64,000 nt of DNA from positions 40,602-104,601 of the forward strand of contig CAXTCJ010000006.1 in assembly GCA_964242215.1 (NCBI GenBank), in the 5' to 3' direction. This document shows, one piece after another, positions 37,013-45,645 of this stretch. The stretch comes from LMUY01 sp964242215. GTDB lineage: Bacteria > Pseudomonadota > Alphaproteobacteria > Acetobacterales > Acetobacteraceae. The notes beneath the pieces were generated by a model. That model searched no databases and was not told where the DNA came from. It was given only the letters and a program-made list of their open reading frames with translations. The position numbers and the translations under genes were made by a program. Numbering within the stretch: position 1 is the stretch's first letter; each line of letters starts with the position of its first letter.

Positions 37013-37714
37013 TTACACGGCGAGGTAACGCGCATGCGCTTCGGCATCTGCCTCCAGCGCGGCAATGCTGCCCGACCAGACGACACGGCCGCTTTCCAAC
37101 ACGATCGCCTGGCTTGCCACCCGCGCGGCGAAGTGCAGGTTCTGCTCGGCCAGCAGCAGGCTGAGGCCCTCCGCCTGCAACGCAACGATCGCCGCTGCCA
37201 TCTGCTCGACGATCAAGGGCGACAGGCCCTCGCTCGGCTCGTCCAGCAGGAGCAACCGCGGATTGCCCATCAGCGTGCGCGCGATGGTCAGCATCTGCTG
37301 CTCGCCCCCGCTCATTCGACCGCCGGGACGGTTCCGCATCGTGCCCAGGTTCGGGAACAACTCGAACAAGCGTTCCGGCGTCCAGGCGCGCAGGCCGTCA
37401 CGTGGTGCCTGGCGGCCGACGTCTAGATTTTCCATCACGGTGAGCTCCGAGAAGACCCGGCGGTCCTCTGGCACATAGCCGAGGCCAAGTTGCGCTCGCC
37501 TGAACGACTCCGTCCGTGCGATGTCGCGGCCGGCGAACTGGATCGACCCACTGGCCGGGCGCACCATGCCGATCAGCGACTTCATCACCGTACTCTTGCC
37601 GGCGCCGTTCCGGCCCAGCAGCACCGTGACATCGCCGCCGCCGACGTCGAACGCCACGTCGTGCAGGATATGCGCCTGGCCGTAAAAGCTGTTGAGGGCG
37701 CTTACCGCCAGCAT
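37013..37714 (-). CDS. livF: Branched-chain amino acid-type ABC transporter ATPase, LivF family
   Basis: This 233-residue ATPase has Walker A GRNGAGKST, signature MSGGEQQML, and Walker B LLLLDEPSEGLSP, the LivF form. The ATG at 37714 overlaps the livG TGA (TGATG). LivF-type ATPases drive import of branched amino acids, but homologues also serve benzoates, urea and heterocyclic acids. Here the neighbours point to an aromatic or heterocyclic acid. Confidence 0.9.
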   Translation of the reverse strand: MLAVSALNSFYGQAHILHDVAFDVGGGDVTVLLGRNGAGKSTVMKSLIGMVRPASGSIQFAGRDIARTESFRRAQLGLGYVPEDRRVFSELTVMENLDVGRQAPRDGLRAWTPERLFELFPNLGTMRNRPGGRMSGGEQQMLTIARTLMGNPRLLLLDEPSEGLSPLIVEQMAAAIVALQAEGLSLLLAEQNLHFAARVASQAIVLESGRVVWSGSIAALEADAEAHARYLAV

Positions 37715-38472
37715 CAATGCCCGCCGCTGGTGCTGCCTGTGCCGAGGTAGATCGCCCGCACCCGGGGATCGGCCCGTATGCTCTCGCCGTCGCCCGCCGC
37801 GATGAGTTCGCCGCGCGCGAGCACGGCAATCCGGTCCGCCACGCCGAACACCACATCCATGTCGTGCTCGGTGAACAGGACGGCCAGGCCGCGCTCGGTG
37901 GCGATCCGGCGCACCAGTTGCATCAACGCCACCCGCTCGCGCGGTGCCATGCCGGCGGTGGGTTCGTCCATCAGCAGCAACAGCGGCGCGGCCGCCAATG
38001 CGATGGCGAGTTCCAGCCGCTTCAGGTCGCCATAGGCCAGCACGTCGGCAGCACGGTTTCCTTGGCCGGTCAAGCCCACCTGGTCCAGCAGGGCGTCGGC
38101 CGCGGCAGCGTCCAGTCCATGGGCCGGGCGCCACCACCGCCACGACGTCCGCGCATGCGCCATCAGCGCCACCTGGACGTTCTCCCGCGCCGTCATCGAG
38201 GCGAAGGTCGCCGTGATCTGAAACGTCCGCCCGACGCCGAGCCGGCAAATGCCGCGCGGCCGCAGCCCCGCAATCTCCCGCCCGCCCAGCAGCACAGACC
38301 CGGCGTCCGGGCGCAGTTGGCCGCCGACCATGTTGAAGCAGGTGCTTTTGCCGGCGCCGTTGGGGCCGATCAGCGCCAGCATCTCGCCGGCGTCGACGGC
38401 GAACGAGACGCCGCCCACCGCCGGCACGCCGCCGAACGCCTTGCGCAGGCCGGATACGGTGAGCGCGGTCAT
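37714..38472 (-). CDS. livG: Branched-chain amino acid-type ABC transporter ATPase, LivG family
   Basis: This 252-residue ATPase has Walker A GPNGAGKST and Walker B LLLMDEPTAGMAP. In the signature position it has VLAYGDLKRLELA, where LivG proteins usually show LSYGxQRxLE. The C-terminal extension ends near GDGESIRADPRVRAIYLG, as in LivG. The ATG at 38472 overlaps the fused permease stop by four bases. It pairs with LivF. Confidence 0.9.
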   Translation of the reverse strand: MTALTVSGLRKAFGGVPAVGGVSFAVDAGEMLALIGPNGAGKSTCFNMVGGQLRPDAGSVLLGGREIAGLRPRGICRLGVGRTFQITATFASMTARENVQVALMAHARTSWRWWRPAHGLDAAAADALLDQVGLTGQGNRAADVLAYGDLKRLELAIALAAAPLLLLMDEPTAGMAPRERVALMQLVRRIATERGLAVLFTEHDMDVVFGVADRIAVLARGELIAAGDGESIRADPRVRAIYLGTGSTSGGH

Positions 38473-40298
38473 CGGGCGCGCTGCCAGCGTTGCACCGCGC
38501 CGGCGATGCCGTCCGGAAAGGCCAGCACCAGGACGACGATCGATGCGCCGAGTACCAGGCGCCACAACTCGGTCAGGCGCAGCAATCCGTCGTACAGCCC
38601 GGTATAGGCGAGTGCGCCTACGATCGGGCCCGCCATGGTCTGCACGCCGCCCAGCAACACCATCAGCAGCGCATCCACCGAACGCGGAATGCTGACGAAA
38701 CCTGGGAAGACGCTGCCCTTCAGATACGCGAACACCGCCCCGGCCAGCCCCGCGGCGGCCCCCGCCACCACGAATGCCACCAGCCGGATGCGCTGCGTGT
38801 CGAGCCCGATCGCTTCCGCCCGGAGTACCGAGTCCCGCGACGCCCGCAGCGCATAGCCGTAAGGTGAGGCAAGGACCCGCTGCAGCACGAAGGTGCCGCC
38901 CCCGCACAGCGCGAATGCCAGCAGGTAATAGGCGGCCGGGCCGGACGCCCAGGGCGGCGGCCAGATGCCGAGGATCCCGTTATCGCCGCCCGTCACGCCG
39001 ACCCATTGGAACGCCACGGCCCAGACGATCTGCGCGAACGCCAACGTCAGCATGGCCAGATACACACCGGACAGCCGCACCACGAACGCCCCGAACAATG
39101 CCGCCACGATCCCGGCCGCGATGGGCGCCAGCAGAAACCCCACCGGCATCGGCGCGCCGAGCACCTGGGCCGACAACCCCGCCGCGTAGGCGCCGATGCC
39201 AAACCAGGCCGCATGGCCGAAGCTGGGCATGCCCCCCGGACCCATCATGAAATGCAGGCTGGCGGCGAACAGGACCGCGACCATCGCCTCGGTCAGGACC
39301 GACAGCGCATACGGCCCGGCCACCAGCGGTGCCGCCAGCGCAACCAGGACCAGCACGCCCCAGCCGACCAACATGCCGCGCGTCGGCGGCTGGATCAGGG
39401 TCACCGTGCGGCCCTCCTGCGCGGGCGCCTGGGCACGGCCAAGCAGCCCATTGGGCCGTAGCACCAGCACGACTGCCATCACCACGAACACCAGCACCAG
39501 CGTTGCCTTCGGGATCAGCACGATGCCGAAGGCTTGCAGAAGCCCGATCAGCAGGCTCGCCAGATACGCTCCTGCCACGCTGCCAAGGCCACCAACCACC
39601 ACCACCACAAAGGCATCGGTGATCACCGACAGATCCATCCCGAGGTTGGCGGCTCCGTCCGGCAAGGCCAGCGCGCCACCGAGCCCGGCCAGCCCGGCGC
39701 CCAACGCGAACACCGAGGTGAACAGCACCCGCTGATCCACGCCGAGGGCGGCCACCATCTCCCGGTCCTGCGTAGCGGCGCGCACCAGGCGGCCCCAGCG
39801 GGTGCGGGTGAACACCAGCCACAAGGCGCCCAGCACCAGCGGCCCGATGGCGATCAGGATCAGGTCGTAGACGGGGAACCGGTCACCCAGCACGTGGACG
39901 AACGCCCGCAGCCATGGCGGGCGGGAAATGGTGAGGTCGTCCGGCCCCCACAGCCACAATGCGGCGTCCTGTACCATCAGCACGACGCCGAAGGTCGCCA
40001 GCAATTGGAACAGTTCGGGCGAACGGTAGATGCGGCGCAGCAGCCCCATTTCGAGCAGGGCGCCCAGTCCGGCCAGGACCAGCGCCGTGCCGAGCACACC
40101 GAGCCCGAACCACGCCGGGTCACGGGGCAGGTGGGTAAGGATCTCCCAGGCCACGTAGGCGCCCAGCATATACAGGCTGCCATGGGCGAAGTTCACCACG
40201 CGGGTGACGCCGAAGATCACCGTCAGCCCGGATGCGACCAGGAACAGCGACGACGCACCGGCCAGGCCGGTGAGCAGATGGATGAGGAAGAAACTCAA
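38469..40298 (-). CDS. Fused LivH-LivM permease
   Basis: This 609-residue protein carries both Liv permeases in one chain. Residues 1 to about 290 are LivH-like (SGLTVIFGVTRVVNFAHGSLYMLGAY near the start). About 310-609 are LivM-like (GGMPSFGHAAWFGIGAYAAG and VQTMAGPIVGALAY). The start codon is TTG at 40298, inferred because the sequence from there matches the LivH N-terminus; no strong ribosome site is seen. It forms the whole membrane channel with LivF and LivG. Confidence 0.88.
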   Translation of the reverse strand: MSFFLIHLLTGLAGASSLFLVASGLTVIFGVTRVVNFAHGSLYMLGAYVAWEILTHLPRDPAWFGLGVLGTALVLAGLGALLEMGLLRRIYRSPELFQLLATFGVVLMVQDAALWLWGPDDLTISRPPWLRAFVHVLGDRFPVYDLILIAIGPLVLGALWLVFTRTRWGRLVRAATQDREMVAALGVDQRVLFTSVFALGAGLAGLGGALALPDGAANLGMDLSVITDAFVVVVVGGLGSVAGAYLASLLIGLLQAFGIVLIPKATLVLVFVVMAVVLVLRPNGLLGRAQAPAQEGRTVTLIQPPTRGMLVGWGVLVLVALAAPLVAGPYALSVLTEAMVAVLFAASLHFMMGPGGMPSFGHAAWFGIGAYAAGLSAQVLGAPMPVGFLLAPIAAGIVAALFGAFVVRLSGVYLAMLTLAFAQIVWAVAFQWVGVTGGDNGILGIWPPPWASGPAAYYLLAFALCGGGTFVLQRVLASPYGYALRASRDSVLRAEAIGLDTQRIRLVAFVVAGAAAGLAGAVFAYLKGSVFPGFVSIPRSVDALLMVLLGGVQTMAGPIVGALAYTGLYDGLLRLTELWRLVLGASIVVLVLAFPDGIAGAVQRWQRAR

Positions 40299-40319
40299 AC
40301 GCGAACGGCTGGCACGCGA

Positions 40320-41525
40320 CTACGCGCCGGGCCGCATCTTGCGTACCTCGGCATCGGTCGGCTGGGCGGTCGTGCCGTCGACATAGGACCAGCCTACCAT
40401 GGTGCCGGCCCCGGCCTTCAGTGCCGTGCGCCCGACGAAGGTGCCGAACGTGCTCTGCTGATCGATCGGCCGATACATCGCCGACCCGAACGGCGTTGCG
40501 AACTGCACGCCCTTGAACCCGGCCTCGAGCTTCGTCGTCTCCAGGCTGCCGGCCTTCGCGATGCCCGCTGCGATCGACGTGATCAGGGCATAGCCGACCA
40601 CCGACCCCATGCGCGGAGTCTCCTTGAAACGGGCCGTGTAGGCGGCCTCGAACGACTTCGCGGCGGGGGTGTCGATCTGGCCGACCGGGTATCCGGTCAC
40701 CAGCCAACCCTCGGGGGTCTCGTCGCCCAGCGGGATCAGGTATTCCGGCTCGCCGGTCAGCACGGACACGACGTCGCGCCCATCGAACAGCCCGCGCGTA
40801 TTGCCCTGGCGCACGAAGTTGGTGAGGTCGCCGCCGAACGTCACGTTGAAGATCGCATCCGGCTTCAGGTCGGACAGTGCCTGCACGGTCGCCCCGGCGT
40901 CGATCTTGCCGAGCGCCGGCCACTGCTCGCCCACGAACTCGACGTCCGGCCGGGCGGCTTTCAGCAACTGCTGGAACCACTTCACCGCCGACTGGCCGTA
41001 TTCATAGTTCGGCGCCACCGTCACCCAGCGCTTGCCGGGCAGCTTGGCGGCCTCCGTCATCATCATCGCCACCTGCATGTAGGTGGAGGGGCGCATGCGG
41101 AAGCACGTCGGCGTACCCTTGTCCCACACCAGCGAGTCCGCCAGCGGCTCGCCGGCGACGTAAAGCTTGTCGTTGCGGGCGGCGAAATCGCTGAGGGCCA
41201 TACCGACATTCGACAGGAAGCCGCCCGCCAGCAGGTCGACCTTGGCATCGCTCAGCAACTCGCCCGCCAGGCGCGTGGCGTTCTGCGGCTGCCCGGCGTC
41301 ATCGCGGCTCACGACCTCCAGCTTGCGTCCGGCGACACCGCCGCGGGCGTTGATCTCGTCGACTGCCAGTTGCCAGCCATTGCGATACGGCAGGGTGAAC
41401 GCCGGCACCGCCGTGTAGCTGTTGATCTCGCCGATGCGGATCGGGGCGTCGCCCTGGGCGCGCACGATGGCGGGGGCAGCAAGGCCGGCGGCGGCCGTCC
41501 CAAGCAAGACGCGTCTGGTCAGCAT
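40320..41525 (-). CDS. Liv-type periplasmic solute-binding protein
   Basis: This is a 401-residue type I periplasmic binding protein (Peripla_BP_6). The signal peptide is MLTRRVLLGTAAAGLAAPAIVRA, with a twin-arginine-like start. The mature protein begins IRIGEINSYTAVPAFTLPYRNGWQLAVDEINARGG, as in LivK/AmiC-like receptors. AGGGAA lies before the ATG at 41525. Operon order DUF1185, binding protein, LivHM, LivG, LivF suggests uptake of the substrate used by the adjacent hydroxylase and reductase. Confidence 0.88.
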   Translation of the reverse strand: MLTRRVLLGTAAAGLAAPAIVRAQGDAPIRIGEINSYTAVPAFTLPYRNGWQLAVDEINARGGVAGRKLEVVSRDDAGQPQNATRLAGELLSDAKVDLLAGGFLSNVGMALSDFAARNDKLYVAGEPLADSLVWDKGTPTCFRMRPSTYMQVAMMMTEAAKLPGKRWVTVAPNYEYGQSAVKWFQQLLKAARPDVEFVGEQWPALGKIDAGATVQALSDLKPDAIFNVTFGGDLTNFVRQGNTRGLFDGRDVVSVLTGEPEYLIPLGDETPEGWLVTGYPVGQIDTPAAKSFEAAYTARFKETPRMGSVVGYALITSIAAGIAKAGSLETTKLEAGFKGVQFATPFGSAMYRPIDQQSTFGTFVGRTALKAGAGTMVGWSYVDGTTAQPTDAEVRKMRPGA

Positions 41526-41561
41526 GCTGGTGTTCCCTTGATCACTGGTGGCGACGCGATG

Positions 41562-42137
41562 TCAGCGCAGCCCGTCTTGCCCCACGATCTCGTCCGCCTG
41601 CAAGCCGCCGACCCGCGGGTGCGGCCGGCCACTGTCCGTTACCACCACGGCGACCACGATCTCATCACGCCGCGGCGCATCGGAGACGCGGATCTCCATA
41701 GCGTCGAAATGGCTCCGCACGAAGGCTGCATCCTTGTGCCCGAGCGGCACGTCGATCGCCGCTCCCATGCCGCCGCGCTTCTTGGCGCTTGGCACCAGGG
41801 CGGCACCACCGCCGACCTCAGCCCGCAACGGCGCGCCCAACTTTGGGTGCAGGATCGCAGCGGCATGCTCCAACTCGCCATCCTCGCCGACGATCGCAGC
41901 CTTGCCATAGCTTTGCACGTCGCCGGGCGCGATGCCCAGGGCCGCAACCGCACGCCGGCCCAATTGCTCGCCGAGCGACGCCCCGGTTTCGATCAGCGCC
42001 GACAGATCCGCCTCGTAGCGCCCGGCGAACGGGTTGCAGATCACGGCTATCGCGGCTGCCTTGCGCACCGGCGGGGCAACGGTACGACCGCCTTCCTCAA
42101 GGGTCTGTTCCACGACGATGATCAGCTTGCGGATCAT
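41562..42137 (-). CDS. DUF1185 (amino acid synthesis family) protein
   Basis: This 191-residue protein starts MIRKLIIVVEQTLEEGG, the family's typical opening, and has the conserved NPFAGRYEADLSALIE and SYGKAAIVGEDGELEHAAAILHPK segments. The biochemical role is not established. The family recurs beside Liv transporters and amide or heterocycle catabolism genes. It is the first gene of the transporter operon. Confidence 0.8.
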   Translation of the reverse strand: MIRKLIIVVEQTLEEGGRTVAPPVRKAAAIAVICNPFAGRYEADLSALIETGASLGEQLGRRAVAALGIAPGDVQSYGKAAIVGEDGELEHAAAILHPKLGAPLRAEVGGGAALVPSAKKRGGMGAAIDVPLGHKDAAFVRSHFDAMEIRVSDAPRRDEIVVAVVVTDSGRPHPRVGGLQADEIVGQDGLR

Positions 42138-42638
42138 GCCGATACGTCAGGGCTGTAGCAGCAGGTCATTCCGGCTCCACCGTATCGTTCGCATACGTAT
42201 AGTCGATGGCGAGTGAGCACCCTGTCAACATCTACGCACGATGACCGCCGACGCTTGCATCAGTCAAAGCCCAAGCCGGTGCGCGGCATCACATGATCAT
42301 GGAAATCCGTCATTCTGGGGAGAGACAACTTGTGATAACAGAGCTTCTCGCAAGTCGATCCCCCGGCTCAAAGTGATGGGCCGTACGGATTGTTGCTCGT
42401 CACCTGTGTACAATCCCGAAAAGCATCGCGCTCCTGGCGCTCAACGACTTAGTGGCACAGTTTATCTCTGTCGGAGGACGCGGCATGCAAGGAGGAAGAG
42501 GAGCCGCACTTTCGCCATACACCTGCCTTGAACCGTGGCATCGACCAGACCGGAGGCCCGCCCCATGGACGTCAGATTAGCCTTGAAAGGGCGTTGCTTG
42601 ATCGGCCAATCCGCCTTGAAGACTGCGCCGGCGCGGTG
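42138..42638. other. Intergenic region without a convincing gene
   Basis: These 501 bases separate the DUF1185 gene from the next plus-strand gene. Apart from the promoter-like elements at 42181-42228, no open frame with good coding character, RNA gene or repeat is seen. An in-frame TTG at 42528 could extend the following gene upstream by 37 codons, but its added residues look non-coding and no ribosome site supports it. Confidence 0.5.
42181..42228 (-). promoter_or_regulatory. Candidate promoter of the DUF1185-Liv operon
   Basis: On the minus strand a perfect TTGACA (42228-42223) precedes TATACG (42201-42196), but the spacing of 21 bases is longer than ideal; GACTAT at 18 bases is an alternative -10. 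The -10 region contains the palindrome ATACGTAT (42193-42200) and the inverted repeat CGTAT / ATACG (42181-42185 and 42193-42197), possible operator sequences. Confidence 0.4.
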
Positions 42639-43229
42639 ATGCCGCCTCCGCTCAATCGCTGGGACTCGGCGCGCTATGCGTGCGGCCTTGCGGTCATCCT
42701 CGGCCTCGTGGCCGTCGCCGCCGCCTCGCAGTGGTCCGGCTGGGGGCAGCGAGCCGTGGGCCTGAGCGCCCTTGCGGCGGCGTGCGCGGCCTTCGCCTTG
42801 TCGGGGTTCCTGACCCGGCGGCTGCCGCCGGACATCCGGTTCCGCCGCCTGGACCCCGCCGAGCGCCGGGACGCTGCGGGGCCGCCGCCGGCTGAACTGG
42901 CCAGGCTGCGCATCGCGTACGCGCCCGAGCCGCTCGGGGTGTCGCGCATAGACATTTATCTCGACGGCATGCGCGTCGGGCAGCTCCGCAGCCGCATGGC
43001 GTTCGTGGTGCCGGTCCAGCCGGGACTGCGCGTGCTGTCGGCCCGCGTATGGCTGCGTCGGGTCGACTTCGGGGATCAGATCAATGCCCTGCCCGGCACC
43101 GATACGGACGTGACGATACGAGTGTCCGGCAGCAAGTCTAGATCCTATGGCGTGGAGCGGCACGGGCTGACGGCGACACTTCGCGACGAGCGGACGATCC
43201 TGGTTCAACCGGTCGTGCCCCAGGCCTGA
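42639..43229 (+). CDS. Hypothetical protein with two N-terminal membrane segments
   Basis: From ATG 42639 the product has 196 residues. Two hydrophobic helices (about 13-31 and 36-54) are followed by a soluble domain rich in beta strands (RIDIYLDGMRVGQLRSRMAF and LRVLSARVWL). The C-terminal part may be a small beta-sandwich. No family is recognised. The start is not fixed by a ribosome site; a GTG lies one codon earlier. Confidence 0.5.
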   Translation: MPPPLNRWDSARYACGLAVILGLVAVAAASQWSGWGQRAVGLSALAAACAAFALSGFLTRRLPPDIRFRRLDPAERRDAAGPPPAELARLRIAYAPEPLGVSRIDIYLDGMRVGQLRSRMAFVVPVQPGLRVLSARVWLRRVDFGDQINALPGTDTDVTIRVSGSKSRSYGVERHGLTATLRDERTILVQPVVPQA

Positions 43230-43315
43230 CCGACGCGGCTCCCCAGCGATCACCATGAGTGTGTCTGCTGGCCCGCCATCGCAAGCTTGGTCCGTGACGG
43301 GAAACCGCGACTCTC

Positions 43316-43909
43316 TCAGCCCGGCGCCAGTTGGTAGAAGAGGCGAAGGATCCAGGAAGCCTCGTAAACCAGACTGACAATGATGAAGCCACCATGAAAC
43401 CAACGATTGGTTGTCACCATCGCAATGCCGCACAGTCCCAGGTAGACTGGAACGCGAACATAGTACTCGCCGTGAAAAGTTGCGAGGTGACCTGCTCCTT
43501 TCAGGATCGTGTCCACGAAGTCGAACACGAACGTCGCGCCGAGAAGGCCGAAAAACCAGCGCCGGCGGGAGAGGAAGTAGTCTCGATAGCCGGTGTAACC
43601 GCCAAGGTCGTCCGGGTAGAGCAACGTGCACAACAGGAACAGCAGTACGACGTACGTGACGATGAAGAGATAGAGCCCGAAGGTCCATTGCGGCGTGGCG
43701 GCAAGCCGGAACTCCCACCACCAGAAATGCACGAGCAGGAGCACCGTCCAAGCGACCCAACCAAGATGGACAAGGTAGATCGCCTGCCGTCCCGGATGCT
43801 GCACGAAACGCGACGTGCCGTTGAGGAGACGCGCCAAACCTAAGCCGAGCACGATGCCCATCACCACGCGCAAATGAAAGAAGATGTCGGTCTGACCCAG
43901 ATGCGACAT
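43316..43909 (-). CDS. Multi-pass membrane protein, function unknown
   Basis: This 197-residue protein has about six hydrophobic segments: near 12-30, 43-64, 75-97, 117-135, 149-165 and 171-190. The N-terminus (MSHLGQTDIFFHLRVVMGIVLGLGLARLLNG) and DDLGGYTGYRDYFLSRRRWFFGLL are reminiscent of a widespread family of uncharacterised alphaproteobacterial membrane proteins. No enzymatic motif is seen. It stands alone on the minus strand. Confidence 0.6.
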   Translation of the reverse strand: MSHLGQTDIFFHLRVVMGIVLGLGLARLLNGTSRFVQHPGRQAIYLVHLGWVAWTVLLLVHFWWWEFRLAATPQWTFGLYLFIVTYVVLLFLLCTLLYPDDLGGYTGYRDYFLSRRRWFFGLLGATFVFDFVDTILKGAGHLATFHGEYYVRVPVYLGLCGIAMVTTNRWFHGGFIIVSLVYEASWILRLFYQLAPG

Positions 43910-43969
43910 GGGATCTACATCCTGCGCTTGGTCATCAGGTCCATATAATCCAGGCTACCCGAGATAGTC

Positions 43970-44893
43970 TCATTGATTTGGCCGCGCCTCCCGTCCCAGC
44001 AACCTGTTCGCCACGGTCACGATGTGATCCCGCCAAGCTAGCCTTTCCAACCAACGCTCCGGAATGGTGCTCATGCCATACAGTGCGCCGGCGAGTTGGC
44101 CGGTGACAGCGCCGACTGTGTCCGCGTCATCCGCGAGGTTGACGGCCAAGATTACCGCCTCCTCGAAGCTGTCGGTGGTGCCGACGGCCCATAGTGCCGC
44201 CTCCAACGTATGGATCACGTAGCCGGTGGAGCGGATGGCGCCTCGATCCTTGCCACGCCAACTCGCGGCGGCTATGGCGCGGACGGCGGGATGTCGGTCC
44301 CACTCCTGCGGCGTCAGCACTGTGGCCTTCGGCTCGCCCCGAATCGCCCTTCGCAGGAGGTCGGCAAAAAACTGACAGGACTGCACCGACTGGGGGGCGC
44401 CGTGGGTTGTTCGGCTCTGCTCCCCAGCGATCGTGCGGCAGGCTGCCGGGTCCTGGATGAAGCCGAGCACGGCAGGGGCGAGGCGCATGAGCGAGCCGTT
44501 ACCGGCCGTGTCCTCCGCCGTTGGCCCCGCGAACGGCTCACCCGTGCGACGGTAGCGTAACAGCGCCTCCCGCGTGGTGACGCCGATGTCGAAGCAACGG
44601 CCGGTCGGCGAATAGGCGCCGTGCTCCATCCAGCGCAGGAACCGATCCATCACATCGGCCGCATCGAAGGTATCGATATCGGCCAGGCTATCAGCCAGGG
44701 CAAGCGCCATGCTGGTGTCGTCCGTCCACACGCCGGGGTCGAGGCCGAACGGCCCGCCGCCAGTCATCTCCGTGTGGCGCGGCAGGGCATCGCGAGTTTC
44801 GAATTCCAGCGTCGTGCCGAGTGCGTCGGCCACGGCCAGCCCGACCAGGGCACCGCGGCCGCGGTCCAGTGTGGCGAAATCGAGCGTGGTCAT
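43970..44893 (-). CDS. ADP-ribosylglycohydrolase family protein
   Basis: This 307-residue protein of the ARH/DraG fold has the metal-binding WTDDTSMALALADSLAD (near 56-72) and the second metal site NLADDADTVGAVTGQLAGALYG near the C-terminus. Such enzymes remove ADP-ribose from proteins, nucleic acids or small molecules. GAGGAG before ATG 44893 sets the start. It is divergent from the lipid operon and 11 kb from the NAD salvage operon's promoter. A shared role in ADP-ribose or NAD turnover is attractive but only inferred. Confidence 0.88.
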   Translation of the reverse strand: MTTLDFATLDRGRGALVGLAVADALGTTLEFETRDALPRHTEMTGGGPFGLDPGVWTDDTSMALALADSLADIDTFDAADVMDRFLRWMEHGAYSPTGRCFDIGVTTREALLRYRRTGEPFAGPTAEDTAGNGSLMRLAPAVLGFIQDPAACRTIAGEQSRTTHGAPQSVQSCQFFADLLRRAIRGEPKATVLTPQEWDRHPAVRAIAAASWRGKDRGAIRSTGYVIHTLEAALWAVGTTDSFEEAVILAVNLADDADTVGAVTGQLAGALYGMSTIPERWLERLAWRDHIVTVANRLLGREARPNQ

Positions 44894-44991
44894 CCTTGGC
44901 TCCTCGTCCTGCGGTGCTTGAGCATTCCTGTGTGCCGAGGCAGGGTGTGGCCCGCCCGACGACGTGCATGTGAGCGGGCATATGGGGAGCG

Positions 44992-45645
44992 TTGGCCATA
45001 GACGTGCCACCGAATGCGGTCGCTGGCGACCGGCGGCCGATCGCCGCGCGCGGTCTGCGTCCGGTGGTGACTGCGGCCGACTGGCTGGTTCGCCGGGGAG
45101 CGTCGCCGAACGGCATCTCCGTCGCCGGCGCTATCGCCGCCTGTCTCGCGGGCGTTGCCTTCGCCCTCACCCGCCAGGTGCCCGGCGCCGCACGTCCGCT
45201 GTGGCTGCTCGGGGCCGCGCTCGTGCAGGCCCGCCTGATGGCCAACCTGCTCGACGGCATGGTGGCCATCGGTCGCGGCGTCGCGTCCGCCACCGGCGAG
45301 TTGTTCAACGAGGTTCCGGACCGCGTATCCGATACCGCCGTGCTCGTGGGGCTCGGCTGGGCGGCGGGGCAGCTTGCGCTCGGTTTCGCCGCCGCGTTGG
45401 CAGCGATGGCGACCGCCTATGTCCGCGCGATCGGCAAGGGACTGGGGCAGCCCAGCGACTTTTCCGGCCCGATGGCCAAGCAGCAGCGCATGGCGTTGGT
45501 CACCGCCCTCGCCGTCGCGTGCACGGTGCTGCCGGGCACGTGGGTCGCGGCGTGGCCGAGGATCGCGCTCTGGGTCGTAACGCTGGGCGCGCTGCTCACG
45601 GCGGGGCGACGGCTGGCACACATCGCCCGGGCGCTGCGGCAGTGA
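44992..45645 (+). CDS. CDP-alcohol phosphatidyltransferase, YnbA-like
   Basis: This 217-residue membrane enzyme family transfers a phosphatidyl group from CDP-diacylglycerol to an alcohol. The family motif is recognisable but altered. N85-LL-D88-G89 has Asn for the first Asp, A92-I93 has Ile for Arg, and G102-ELF-N106-EVP-D110 has Asn for the third Asp. As recalled, Escherichia coli YnbA shows the same Asn pair, so this looks like a YnbA-type variant rather than a dead enzyme. The TTG at 44992 is the called start; the GGGGAG before it is close, so the start is uncertain. Confidence 0.75.
   Translation: MAIDVPPNAVAGDRRPIAARGLRPVVTAADWLVRRGASPNGISVAGAIAACLAGVAFALTRQVPGAARPLWLLGAALVQARLMANLLDGMVAIGRGVASATGELFNEVPDRVSDTAVLVGLGWAAGQLALGFAAALAAMATAYVRAIGKGLGQPSDFSGPMAKQQRMALVTALAVACTVLPGTWVAAWPRIALWVVTLGALLTAGRRLAHIARALRQ

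Noticed and set aside
39534..42158. An 874-codon open frame on the plus strand opposite the Liv operon
   Set aside because: It is a GC-rich shadow. The minus strand carries four clear protein families over the same span, and the plus translation is arginine, histidine and glutamine rich with no domain.
42328..42345. A lac operator-like TTGTGATAACAG string
   Set aside because: It lacks the symmetry and length of an operator, and no LacI-type regulator is in the window.
44992..45645. Inactive phosphatidyltransferase because two motif aspartates are asparagine
   Set aside because: The same substitution pattern is recalled for YnbA-type proteins, and the gene lies in an intact operon, so a subfamily variant is more likely than decay.
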